A stretch of DNA of 64,000 bases, taken from Novosphingobium decolorationis. Its GTDB lineage: Bacteria; Pseudomonadota; Alphaproteobacteria; Sphingomonadales; Sphingomonadaceae. The DNA is taken from NCBI RefSeq assembly GCF_018417475.1, contig NZ_CP054857.1, forward strand, positions 1 to 64,000, read 5' to 3'. The notes under the pieces were generated by a model, which worked only from the letters and a program-made list of their open reading frames with translations, ran no database searches and was not told where the DNA came from. Positions 27,559 through 36,749 of this stretch are shown piece after piece. The position numbers and the translations under genes are program-made. How positions within the stretch are numbered: the first letter of the stretch is position 1; every line of letters begins with the position of its first letter.

Positions 27559-28117
27559 GTGAAGGGGCAACGGATCGGCTATGTCCGGGTCAGCACGTTC
27601 GATCAGAATGTGGATCGCCAATTGGAAGGTCAGTCGCTCGATCGGACCTTCACCGACAAGGCATCGGGCAAGGACGTCAACCGCCCCAGCTTGAGGCTCT
27701 GCTCACTTTCGCCCGCGAAGGCGATACCGTCGTCGTCCACAGCATGGATCGGTTGGCCCGCAATCTGGATGACCTGCGCAAGCTGGTCCAGGGCCTCACC
27801 AAGCGAGGTATCCGGATCGAGTTTGAGAAGGAAAGCCTGTCCTTCTCGGGGAGGATTCCCCGATGGCCAATCTGATGCTCTCGGTCATGGGTGCGTTTGC
27901 TGAGTTCGAGCGCGCCCTGATCCGCGAACGGCAACGCGAAGGCATTGCGATCGCTCGGCAGCGCGGCGCCTATCGGGGGCGGAAACGGTCGCTCTCGGAT
28001 GAGATGATTGCCGATCTGCACCGCCGCGTTGCCGCCGGTGAACGCAAGGCGACCATCGCGCGCGACATGGGCATCAGCCGCGAAACCCTCTACCAGTACC
28101 TTCGCGCCGCTGCCTGA
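27559..28117 (+). pseudogene. tnpR: serine resolvase TnpR with two single-base frameshifts
   Basis: The N-terminus GTG 27559 (MKGQRIGYVRVSTFDQN, catalytic serine in RVST) is in one frame. The middle (LEALLTFAREGDTVVVHSMDRLARNLDDL) is in a second and the C-terminus (MANLMLSVMGAFAEFERALIRERQ plus a helix-turn-helix GISRETLYQYL) in a third. One base is missing in the C run at 27684-27687 and one in the G run at 27848-27851. Adding one base at each gives a normal resolvase of about 186 residues. Confidence 0.88.
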
Positions 28118-28131
28118 CACCAATGTTCACA

Positions 28132-28179
28132 TTATGTCCGGAAAATCGTTGTTCAGCGTACAAAGCTTGAGGTGACGCC
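28132..28179 (-). repeat. right terminal inverted repeat of the mer transposon
   Basis: 48 bp, inverted copy of the left end (seven mismatches), followed directly by the TTATA target duplicate. Confidence 0.9.
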
Positions 28180-28184
28180 TTATA

Positions 28185-28833
28185 GCCGCCATCGGCCCAG
28201 ACCTTCTCGATGAACGGGAAGAGGCCGCGCGAGATTTGCAGCAACGCGCCGCCGCCATCACGATCCTGGACATCGGCGGTGTGCGGCTCGACAAGCAGCG
28301 GCCTGCCGTCAGTATCGACCAGAGCATGGCGCTTGCGACCTTTGATCTTCTTGCCAGCATCGTAGCCGCGCGGTCCGCCGCTCTCGGTGGTCTTGACGCT
28401 CTGACTGTCGATGATGGCTCCGCTTGGCGAGGCGTCCCTTCCGGCTCGCTCGCGATCGAGCGCGACCAGCGCATGGTTGATCCGCTCGAACAGGCATTCG
28501 TCACGAAACCGGGCAAACCAGCGGTAGACCGTCTGCCACGGCGGGAAGTCCTTGGGCAGCAACCGCCATGCAATCCCGCCGCGCAGAACGTAGAAGATGG
28601 CGTTCACGATTTCGCGCATTGGCCATTGCCGTCGCCGCCCCGTCGTGCGCGCCTCGGGAACAAATGTCGCGATCAGCGCCCACTCGGCATCGCTCAAATC
28701 CGTCTGGTAACGCTTCGAAACACGCGTATGCTGCACACGGGTGGCTGGGGTCCACATCAAGATCTCCGGGTTGTCTGCAAAACCCCCGGAATCACACGAA
28801 CCTCAGCCGCTCAACCCCTTTCGAAACGGCCTC
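28185..28833 (-). pseudogene. IS5-family element, right part with N-terminal part of the transposase
   Basis: From ATG 28757 (MWTPATRVQHTRVSKRYQTD) the transposase reads through the DNA-binding domain and the first catalytic aspartates (GAIIDSQSVKTT, then VWADGGY), and breaks at the mercury transposon. The element ends at 28833 with the inverted terminal repeat. Together with 21319-21574 it forms a 905-bp IS. TAA flanks both outer ends, which is this family's preferred target. Confidence 0.88.
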
Positions 28834-28947
28834 TAAGATGTGACGGCTGAGAGTGGCCTGTTTGATGTTCAAGATGCGCGCCGCCCTGCTGAAGCTGCCG
28901 GAGTGTGCTGCCGCGATCAGGTAACGGAGCTGACGCAATTCGATCAT
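28834..28947 (-). pseudogene. LysR-family regulator, N-terminal fragment cut by the IS5 element
   Basis: From ATG 28947 the reading MIELRQLRYLIAAAHSGSF, SRAARILNIKQATLSRHIL is the helix-turn-helix of a LysR-type regulator. After 38 codons it enters the IS5 end. The rest of the gene is not found on the other side. Confidence 0.7.
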
Positions 28948-29074
28948 TCCTGCGCAACAGAGAGAAAGCATTGGGACTTACCGCGCCTGCCAAATGCCGT
29001 CTGTCGGCCCAAGTTTCCAATGAGATAGAATATGATCATCGATTTTCTCGAAACCTACCCCCGCCATCGGCCAA

Positions 29075-29650
29075 TTAATGGTGGTGGGGAGTGTCGCTTT
29101 CTTCGTGCGCTTGGTGATCGTGCATCTCCTCGGCATGATCACTGCTGTAACCAGCATATTGTTCTGCCGGCATTTCGGGCAACGCTTTCACGAAGGCGAC
29201 GATGTTCCAGATGGTCTTGTCATCATGCGTGGGGCCAAAGGCGGGCATCCCACTCATCTTCACGCCGTGCTTGACCAGCCAGAAAACGTCCTTGGGATCC
29301 CATTCCCTGGCGGCTTCGGCCAGCGGCGGCGGTTTAGGGAGCATGACTTCTGCCCATTCGGCTCGACTTTGCCCTATGCCTCCATGGCAATGCGAACACA
29401 TCGCCTTGTACTCGCCAGCCCCGGCGGCAACCATCGCCGACGTAAATTCGGCAGGAGGTTCGATGCCAGCCGCCTGCCGCCGGACAGAATTGTTCATCGT
29501 GGTTGTAAGCGCCCAACTGACGATCGGGTTGTGCCGATCGGTTGCGGCCACGTTATAGCCACCAGTCAAGATAACGATCAGAGCAACGACGATCAGCAAG
29601 ATAAACAGAGTCGCCGCGCCTAATAATGCGCCTTTCAAGGTCGCGTTCAT
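29075..29650 (-). CDS. membrane-anchored c-type cytochrome
   Basis: 191 residues. An N-terminal hydrophobic anchor (ATLFILLIVVALIVILTGGY) precedes one heme site CSHCH near residue 92, with a likely distal methionine in KMSGMPAFGPTH. A His-rich tail (DHAEEMHDHQAHEE...) may bind metal. Start ATG 29650 has GGAGGGAAG upstream. Last gene of the copper operon. It may pass electrons for periplasmic copper oxidation, but that is inference; such cytochromes recur in copper clusters. Confidence 0.82.
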   Translation of the reverse strand: MNATLKGALLGAATLFILLIVVALIVILTGGYNVAATDRHNPIVSWALTTTMNNSVRRQAAGIEPPAEFTSAMVAAGAGEYKAMCSHCHGGIGQSRAEWAEVMLPKPPPLAEAAREWDPKDVFWLVKHGVKMSGMPAFGPTHDDKTIWNIVAFVKALPEMPAEQYAGYSSDHAEEMHDHQAHEESDTPHHH

Positions 29651-29715
29651 GCCTTCCCTCCTATGAAGCATTAGTTTGGTTCCGGTAGGCCGTTGCCTTT
29701 TCAGCCATGATTACG

Positions 29716-31068
29716 TCATGGCGAAGTATCGGTATCGTCGGCTTTCTTGCTGCGTTCCAGAAACACGTACTCGGCCGCGAAGACTACGGCGATGCCGGCA
29801 ACCGCGTAGAGAACGATCGAGGGGTCGCTTTGCAGTTTCACCGCCGTGAACGCCGCAAGCACGGCGGCGTCGGCAGCCAGCGCAACAAGAAGGATCGAGG
29901 CCTTCGCGCCGACTTCGCGTCTGAGGTGTCGAAACACACCCCAATGCACGAGCATGTCCATGACCAGATAGAAGAAGGCGCCGAGCGACGCGATGCGCGA
30001 CAGATCGAACAAGACGGCCAGCGCGCCGGCAACGACCACCGTGTAAAGCAGCATATGGCTGCGAATGCTGCCGCTCATGCCGAAATGGCGGTGCGGGATC
30101 ATCTTCATGTTCGTGAGCATGGTCAGCATACGCGAAACCGCGAACACGCTGGCGATCACGCCCGAGGCCGTTGCGGCGAGCGCGATCACGACTGTGAAAT
30201 AAAATCCTGCCTGACCTAGAGCTGGACCAGCCGCCGCAGCGAGCGAATAGTCGCGTGCGTCCACGATCTCATCGATCGTCAGGCTCGATCCCACTGCGAA
30301 GGCGACCAGCAGATAGGTCGCGACACAGATGCCGATGGCGATCATGATCGTGCGGCCGACATTGCGATGGGGATCCTCAATCTCACCCCCGCTATTGGTG
30401 ATCGTGGTGAACCCCTTGAAGGCCAGGATGGAAAAGGCGACCGAAGCGACAAAGGCTTCGGCGCCGTGCATTCCCACGGGCTCCGCGAACGCTCCACCGG
30501 AGAACCCGCTCGCCCAGATCGCAGCAATGGCGAACAGGGCGATGCCGCCAATCTTCACGGTCGACATGATGAGCGAGAGTCCGCTCACCGACCGGTTGCC
30601 TGCCGCATTGACGAGATAGGCGAAAACGATCAGCGCAACCGCGCCGATCGAAAGCAGCAGCGCGCTTCCTTCCAGGCCGAATGGCCGCAGCGCATAGGTC
30701 GCGAAGGTTCGGGCCACCAGGCTTTCGTTGATCACCATCGACAGCGCCATCAGGAGCGAGGCCGAAGCCGCGATCGTGCCGCGGCCATAGACCTTTTGCA
30801 GGATCATCGCGATTCCGCCCGACGAAGGCCACGCATTGGACATCTTGATGTAGCTGTAAGCGGCGAGCGCCGTGACTAACGCTCCTGCGATGAAGGAGAG
30901 CGGAAAGAGCGGCCCCGCGAGTTCGGCGATCTGGCCGGTGAGCGCGAAGATTCCGGCGCCGATCATCACGCCCGTGCCCATGGCAACGGCGCCGGTCAGC
31001 GTTATCGAGTTACGGCTCAAATCACTGTCGCTGCCTGCGGCATGGTTCTGGTCGTGGTCGTGCTCCAA
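29716..31068 (-). CDS. APC-superfamily amino acid/polyamine permease
   Basis: 450-residue transporter with about 12 helices. The helix-1 signature GVMIGAGIFALTGQIAELAG (substrate-binding glycine loop) and the FAFKGF-like SILAFKGFTTITNSGGEI in helix 6 are typical of the APC family. The His/Asp-rich N-terminus (EHDHDQNHAAGSDSD) is unusual and could bind metal. The start appears to be TTG 31068, three bases after the preceding stop. Its presence in a copper operon is unexplained. Confidence 0.85.
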   Translation of the reverse strand: MEHDHDQNHAAGSDSDLSRNSITLTGAVAMGTGVMIGAGIFALTGQIAELAGPLFPLSFIAGALVTALAAYSYIKMSNAWPSSGGIAMILQKVYGRGTIAASASLLMALSMVINESLVARTFATYALRPFGLEGSALLLSIGAVALIVFAYLVNAAGNRSVSGLSLIMSTVKIGGIALFAIAAIWASGFSGGAFAEPVGMHGAEAFVASVAFSILAFKGFTTITNSGGEIEDPHRNVGRTIMIAIGICVATYLLVAFAVGSSLTIDEIVDARDYSLAAAAGPALGQAGFYFTVVIALAATASGVIASVFAVSRMLTMLTNMKMIPHRHFGMSGSIRSHMLLYTVVVAGALAVLFDLSRIASLGAFFYLVMDMLVHWGVFRHLRREVGAKASILLVALAADAAVLAAFTAVKLQSDPSIVLYAVAGIAVVFAAEYVFLERSKKADDTDTSP

Positions 31069-31071
31069 ATC

Positions 31072-31731
31072 CTATGTCCCCGCGTCCGATAGAGTGGCGG
31101 GCTTCCATCTCGGAATGAAGGAAGGCACCTGAGCGGCGTAGCTTGCGAAACGCTCAGGGAAACGGGCGCCTGTTTCCGCTTCCTCCGCTCGCGCCAGTTT
31201 CACGTACATAACGACGAGGATGGGGAACATCGCCAGGGTCAGCAGCGTCGGCCATTGGAACAGAAATCCCAGCATGACGAGAATGAAGCCGAGATACTGG
31301 GGATGTCGCACGCGAGCGTAGGGACCGCTAACCGCCATTTCGCCAGCGCGCTGCGCCTTCCAGAGCACATGCCATGAAACGGAGATCAGCCAGAAACCGC
31401 CCCCGATCAGCAGGAAGCTCAGCATGTGGAACGGGCCGAAATGCGGGTTGGTCTTCCAACCGAACATCATTTCAAGCAGATGCCCTGCATCGTGGGAGAA
31501 CCAGTCGACCCCGGGATAGGCCGATTGCAGCCATCCCGAGAGGAAATAGATGGTGAGCGGAAAGCCGTACATCTCCGCGAACAGTGCAACCAGGAAGGCG
31601 CTGAACGCCGAGAAGCTGCGCCAGTCGCGCTTTGTCCGGGGTTTGAAGAAACTGAAGGCGAAGAAAATGAAGATCGCGGAATTCGCGACGACCAGAAACC
31701 AAAGGCCATAGGCAGGGGCGTCGTGGTTCAT
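31072..31731 (-). CDS. isoprenylcysteine carboxyl methyltransferase (ICMT)-like membrane protein
   Basis: 219 residues with five or six helices. The C-terminal region GPYARVRHPQYLGFILVMLG is the SAM-binding signature of the ICMT/PEMT-type methyltransferase fold. Bacterial members have mostly unknown substrates, since prenylated protein is not expected here. Its start overlaps the DUF2933 stop as ATGA, so it belongs to the copper operon. Confidence 0.8.
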   Translation of the reverse strand: MNHDAPAYGLWFLVVANSAIFIFFAFSFFKPRTKRDWRSFSAFSAFLVALFAEMYGFPLTIYFLSGWLQSAYPGVDWFSHDAGHLLEMMFGWKTNPHFGPFHMLSFLLIGGGFWLISVSWHVLWKAQRAGEMAVSGPYARVRHPQYLGFILVMLGFLFQWPTLLTLAMFPILVVMYVKLARAEEAETGARFPERFASYAAQVPSFIPRWKPATLSDAGT

Positions 31732-31970
31732 TTATCGTGCCCTCCATGCCCGTGATGCATGAACAGATGCATGGCCGGACAAAGAAGGACGATCAGGAGC
31801 AACAGGCCTGTGCCCGTGAAAATATGCGCCCGATGCTCATAGGCGAGCAGGAAGGCGATGATGGCCAGGAAGGCGAGGAACACGGTGCCCGTCCGCGATC
31901 TCCAGAAACTCGGACGATGCCTTTCCTGTGCGGTGTGATCGCCACCGTGCGATTCCTCCATGACCATCAT
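31728..31970 (-). CDS. DUF2933 small membrane protein
   Basis: About 80 residues with two hydrophobic helices (TVFLAFLAIIAFLLAYEHRAHI and LLLLIVLLCPAMHLFMHH) and a His-rich C-terminal HHGHGGHDK. This matches the DUF2933 family commonly seen beside copper ATPases. Several ATGs are clustered at the start; AAAGGA lies just upstream. The role may be copper handling at the membrane; unproven. Confidence 0.8.
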   Translation of the reverse strand: MMVMEESHGGDHTAQERHRPSFWRSRTGTVFLAFLAIIAFLLAYEHRAHIFTGTGLLLLIVLLCPAMHLFMHHGHGGHDK

Positions 31971-32004
31971 CACGTCCTTTCGATTGGGTTTGCTTCTTTG
32001 CGCC

Positions 32005-34320
<2,316 letters not shown>

Positions 34321-34366
34321 CCCTGAATCCTCCGGCCGCGGCAGGCCCTTCTAGGCGCGCTCTCGA

Positions 34367-34732
34367 TCATTGCGGCGTGTGTCCCTGATGCTGGCTGTGG
34401 TCGCCACCGCCCTGTTGCTGGGCTTGGCCATCGTGACGCGTTATGGGCTTGTCCGAGTTCCCACCCATCATGCCGCAATGCGCCATGCCGGAATGGTCGC
34501 CAGAGGCGCCTTCAGTCATCCCTGCGCCACCCATCCGGCTGTGATCCATCTGACCGTTGCCCATTTGCGAATGATCCATCATCGGGCATTGCATTTTGCC
34601 ATCCTTGTCCTTCTGGCAGCAGGCCATCTGGTCATGCGCTGGTGGCGCTGGCGGCTCCGGCGCCTTCTGAGCCAGCAGCGCCGTGGGGACGGAAAGCGCG
34701 AGCGCGGTGAAACCGAAAATGAGCTTCTTCAT
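34367..34732 (-). CDS. secreted Met/His-rich copper-associated protein
   Basis: 121 residues. A signal peptide (MKKLIFGFTALALSVPTALLAQ) is followed by a low-complexity region with MACCQKDKDGKMQCPMMDHSQM and repeated M-x-H clusters and a His-rich tail. It resembles copper-binding periplasmic proteins and probably buffers copper for the ATPase or CopA. ATG 34732 has AAGGAA upstream; the longer frame to 34951 is unsupported. Lies between the DUF411 gene and the ATPase. Confidence 0.75.
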   Translation of the reverse strand: MKKLIFGFTALALSVPTALLAQKAPEPPAPPAHDQMACCQKDKDGKMQCPMMDHSQMGNGQMDHSRMGGAGMTEGASGDHSGMAHCGMMGGNSDKPITRHDGQAQQQGGGDHSQHQGHTPQ

Positions 34733-34772
34733 TGCAGGGATTCCTTGAAAGTCCTTCGGACGTGTCCGAAGG

Positions 34773-35237
34773 TCAGTTGTAGCTGTTGAAGACGGAGCGG
34801 CCCGCATCTCCGAACGCGACGACCTGATAGGGCTGCGCCTGGTCTCCCATCTCCATCCCCGGCGAACCGAGCGGCATGCCGGCGACCGCAAGCCCCCGGA
34901 CACCGGCGGGCCGCTCCTTGAGCAACCGCTGGATATCCGCAGCGGGCACATGTCCTTCGATCACATAGCCACTCACCTCCATGGTGTGGCAGGACCGCAG
35001 ATCCGCCGGCACGGCGTTATCGTCCTTGACGGTCGCCATGTCGGCGCTGTCTTTCACGATGACCTGCGCATTCATGCCGTGACGGACATGCTCGGCCCAT
35101 TGCTCGCAGCAGCCACAGGAGGGATCGCGATACATGGTGTATTCGGTGGCCTGCGCCGCATTGGAGCAAGCGCCGAGGGCCAACAGAAGAGCCGACGCCA
35201 TTGCGGGCTTAAAGCGGTTCACGCGCGGCATTCGCAC
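34773..35237 (-). CDS. DUF411 family metal-binding periplasmic protein
   Basis: 154 residues with a lipobox-like LLALGACSN, then the DUF411 signature MYRDPSCGCCEQWAEHV with CGCC, DLRSCHTMEVSGYVIEGHVPA, and GLAVAGMPLGSPGMEMG. Members are linked to copper resistance and may act as copper chaperones. The start is GTG 35237 (GGAG 7 nt upstream) or ATG 35231. First gene of the seven-gene minus-strand copper operon; a candidate regulatory motif lies 43 nt upstream. Confidence 0.85.
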   Translation of the reverse strand: MRMPRVNRFKPAMASALLLALGACSNAAQATEYTMYRDPSCGCCEQWAEHVRHGMNAQVIVKDSADMATVKDDNAVPADLRSCHTMEVSGYVIEGHVPAADIQRLLKERPAGVRGLAVAGMPLGSPGMEMGDQAQPYQVVAFGDAGRSVFNSYN

Positions 35238-35279
35238 ATCATTTCTCCGATAGAGCGGGCCAAAATCATGGCCCTGTTA

Positions 35280-35291
35280 CCTTCGCTACGC
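35280..35291 (-). promoter_or_regulatory. shared 12-mer GCGTAGCGAAGG upstream of the DUF411 copper operon
   Basis: On the minus strand GCGTAGCGAAGG lies 43 nt before the DUF411 start. A near-identical GCGTAACGAAGG lies 28 nt before copA at 36711. Being at both copper transcription-unit fronts, it may be part of promoters read by the neighbouring ECF sigma factor. This is inference. Confidence 0.4.
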
Positions 35292-35304
35292 ACGAGCCGA
35301 CCCT

Positions 35305-35326
35305 GCCCCTCACTTTTTTGAGGGGC
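35305..35326. other. 8-bp perfect hairpin in the divergent copper intergenic region
   Basis: GCCCCTCA and TGAGGGGC flank a CTTTTT loop. It lies between two divergent start regions rather than after a gene, and no T-run follows the stem, so it is more likely a regulatory or insulating structure than a terminator. Confidence 0.35.
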
Positions 35327-35403
35327 GCAAGGCGTTAAGGCGTATGGGTGCTATGACGCGCAGATGCGTATGGGATTACAGTCGAATGCGAGAAACGAAC
35401 GAG

Positions 35404-35688
35404 ATGGATCAGGAAACCCGATTGAACGATGCCCTGCACTCGCTGGGCGAGATGCAGACGGACGTCGTCCCGGAGGGCTTTATGGACAGCGTCTGGTCGC
35501 GCGCTGGGGAAATGGCTGAAGCCGCGAACGCGCGCTACCGCCTTGCCCTTTTCGCAGTCATCTTCGCTGCTGGAATGGGCGGTGGGATCGGCACGATCCA
35601 GACGCCGGTTAGGGCCGAGACAACGTCGTACCAGCTTTTTGCCGGCGCTGACCTGTCGCCCGCCGTTTTGCTGCACGTCGAGCCATGA
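35404..35688 (+). CDS. CnrY-like anti-sigma factor (membrane-anchored)
   Basis: 94 residues: about 45 cytosolic residues (MDQETRLNDALHSLGEMQTD), one transmembrane helix (residues 46-65, LALFAVIFAAGMGGGIG) and a short periplasmic tail. Size and topology match Cupriavidus CnrY (95 residues), which holds the ECF sigma factor CnrH at the membrane until CnrX senses metal. Sequence similarity is weak, as is normal for this family; the call rests on gene order with the CnrX-like sensor and ECF factor. ATG 35404 is preferred to an upstream start. ATGA overlap with the next gene. Confidence 0.7.
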   Translation: MDQETRLNDALHSLGEMQTDVVPEGFMDSVWSRAGEMAEAANARYRLALFAVIFAAGMGGGIGTIQTPVRAETTSYQLFAGADLSPAVLLHVEP

Positions 35689-36125
35689 AGCTGTCGGGCC
35701 TTCACATCGTTCTTGCCGTCCTGCTCGCTGTAGCGGCAGGATGCCTGGGCGCGATGCTCGCGGTACAATGGGGAGGCGCGGCCCAGCCTGGCAGCCTCCA
35801 TGAGTTCGTGCATGATAAGCTCGACCTCACCCCGCAGCAGACCAGCGGGCTGGACCAGTTGGAAGCCCGTTTCGCGACGGAAAGGGCAGGACATGAAGCA
35901 AGGCTGCGCGCGGCCAATGCCGACCTCGCCGCAGCCATGGAGCAGGAGCATGGCTACGGTCCCAAGGTGAGTACAGCGATCGACCGGGTGCATGTGGAGA
36001 TGGGCGAACTCCAGAAGGCGACCGTGCGCCATGTTTTCGCAATGCGCGCACTGCTTAACGAGGAGCAGCGGCAGAAATTCGACCATCAAATCTCTATATC
36101 CCTGACCGGCTCTGGCCGCGAATGA
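35685..36125 (+). CDS. CnrX-like periplasmic metal sensor
   Basis: 146 residues, one N-terminal membrane anchor and a helical periplasmic domain. SLHEFVHDKLDL, RLRAANADLAAAM and ATVRHVFAMRALL align with CnrX. H39, H43, E60, H116 and M120 fall exactly three positions before the published CnrX nickel/cobalt ligands H42, H46, E63, H119 and M123. It should sense periplasmic metal and release the sigma factor through the CnrY-like protein. Finding this sensor next to copper genes is unusual. Confidence 0.85.
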   Translation: MKLSGLHIVLAVLLAVAAGCLGAMLAVQWGGAAQPGSLHEFVHDKLDLTPQQTSGLDQLEARFATERAGHEARLRAANADLAAAMEQEHGYGPKVSTAIDRVHVEMGELQKATVRHVFAMRALLNEEQRQKFDHQISISLTGSGRE

Positions 36126-36131
36126 TCGCTC

Positions 36132-36692
36132 GTGGTGGAGACAGGGGACAGCAGCGAATCTGACCTGATTGCTCAGGTAAAATCAGGCGGACGGCGGGCG
36201 TTCGATCGGCTTGTCGAGCCTCACGCGCCGCGCCTCCTCGCTCTCGCCCGGCGGATGCTGGCATCGCCATCGGAAGCCGAGGAAGCCGTGCAGAACGCGC
36301 TGGCCTCGGTCTGGATAAATCGCCAGCGCCTGGACGAAGGTCGGCCGGTCGGCGGCTATCTCACTACGACCACGCTGAACAAGTGCCGCGACCGCTTGCG
36401 GCGGCGCAAGGCGGCGAGCTTTCTTGGATTCGGTCGGGGGCTGGGAGAAATCATCGCATCTGACGACTCGCCCGGCCCCGAAGAAACCGCGCTGGATCGT
36501 CGAGAACTCGCCCGTGTACAGTCCGAAATCGAGCGCTTGCCGGTTCGGCTGCGCGAAGCGCTGGTGCTTGTTGCCATCGATGGGCGCAGCCAGCGTGAGG
36601 CGGCCGAGTTGCTCGGCGTGTCGGAAAAGACCGTTGAAACCCGCATATACCGGGCACGCAACAGGCTGCGCGAAAGTCTGCAATATTCCTGA
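36132..36692 (+). CDS. ECF sigma factor, CnrH-like
   Basis: 186 residues. Region 2 (RAFDRLVEPHAPRLLALARRM, EAEEAVQNALASVWINRQRL) and region 4 (LPVRLREALVLVAIDGRSQREAAELLGVSEKTVETRIYRARNRL) are typical of RpoE-type ECF factors. CnrH is of similar length. GTG start 36132 (or 36135), 6 nt after the CnrX-like gene. Likely targets are its own operon and the two copper units carrying the GCGTARCGAAGG motif. Confidence 0.9.
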   Translation: MVETGDSSESDLIAQVKSGGRRAFDRLVEPHAPRLLALARRMLASPSEAEEAVQNALASVWINRQRLDEGRPVGGYLTTTTLNKCRDRLRRRKAASFLGFGRGLGEIIASDDSPGPEETALDRRELARVQSEIERLPVRLREALVLVAIDGRSQREAAELLGVSEKTVETRIYRARNRLRESLQYS

Positions 36693-36710
36693 GGGGTAGC
36701 ACTGCCCGGC

Positions 36711-36722
36711 GCGTAACGAAGG
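36711..36722 (+). promoter_or_regulatory. shared 12-mer GCGTAACGAAGG upstream of copA
   Basis: Lies 28 nt before the copA ATG and differs by one base from the motif before the divergent DUF411 operon. Candidate ECF promoter element for copAB. Confidence 0.4.
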
Positions 36723-36749
36723 GCAGAACCTCACGAACGGACAATCGCG

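Larger units (their letters stand above)
21575..28179. mobile_element. Tn3-family mercury-resistance transposon, 6605 bp
   Basis: Bounded by 48-bp inverted repeats (about 41 of 48 identical) that start GGCGTCACCTCAAG and end GGACATAA. It is flanked by a 5-bp duplication TTATA (21570-21574 and 28180-28184), the hallmark of Tn3 transposition. Contents in order: tnpA (minus), merA-merP-merT (minus), merR (plus), res, tnpR (plus, frameshifted). It sits inside an IS5-family transposase gene. The ends differ from the GGGG-type ends of Tn21/Tn501. Confidence 0.92.

Noticed and set aside
21316..28836. TAA on both sides of the IS5 element as proof of simple insertion into IS6 copy D
   Set aside because: The rest of IS6 copy D is not on the right side (a LysR fragment is), and TAA is a preferred target, so the match may reflect recombination between IS5 copies.
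35305..35326. Rho-independent terminator
   Set aside because: The stem lies between divergent promoters with no gene ending there and no T-run after the stem; the T-run is in the loop.
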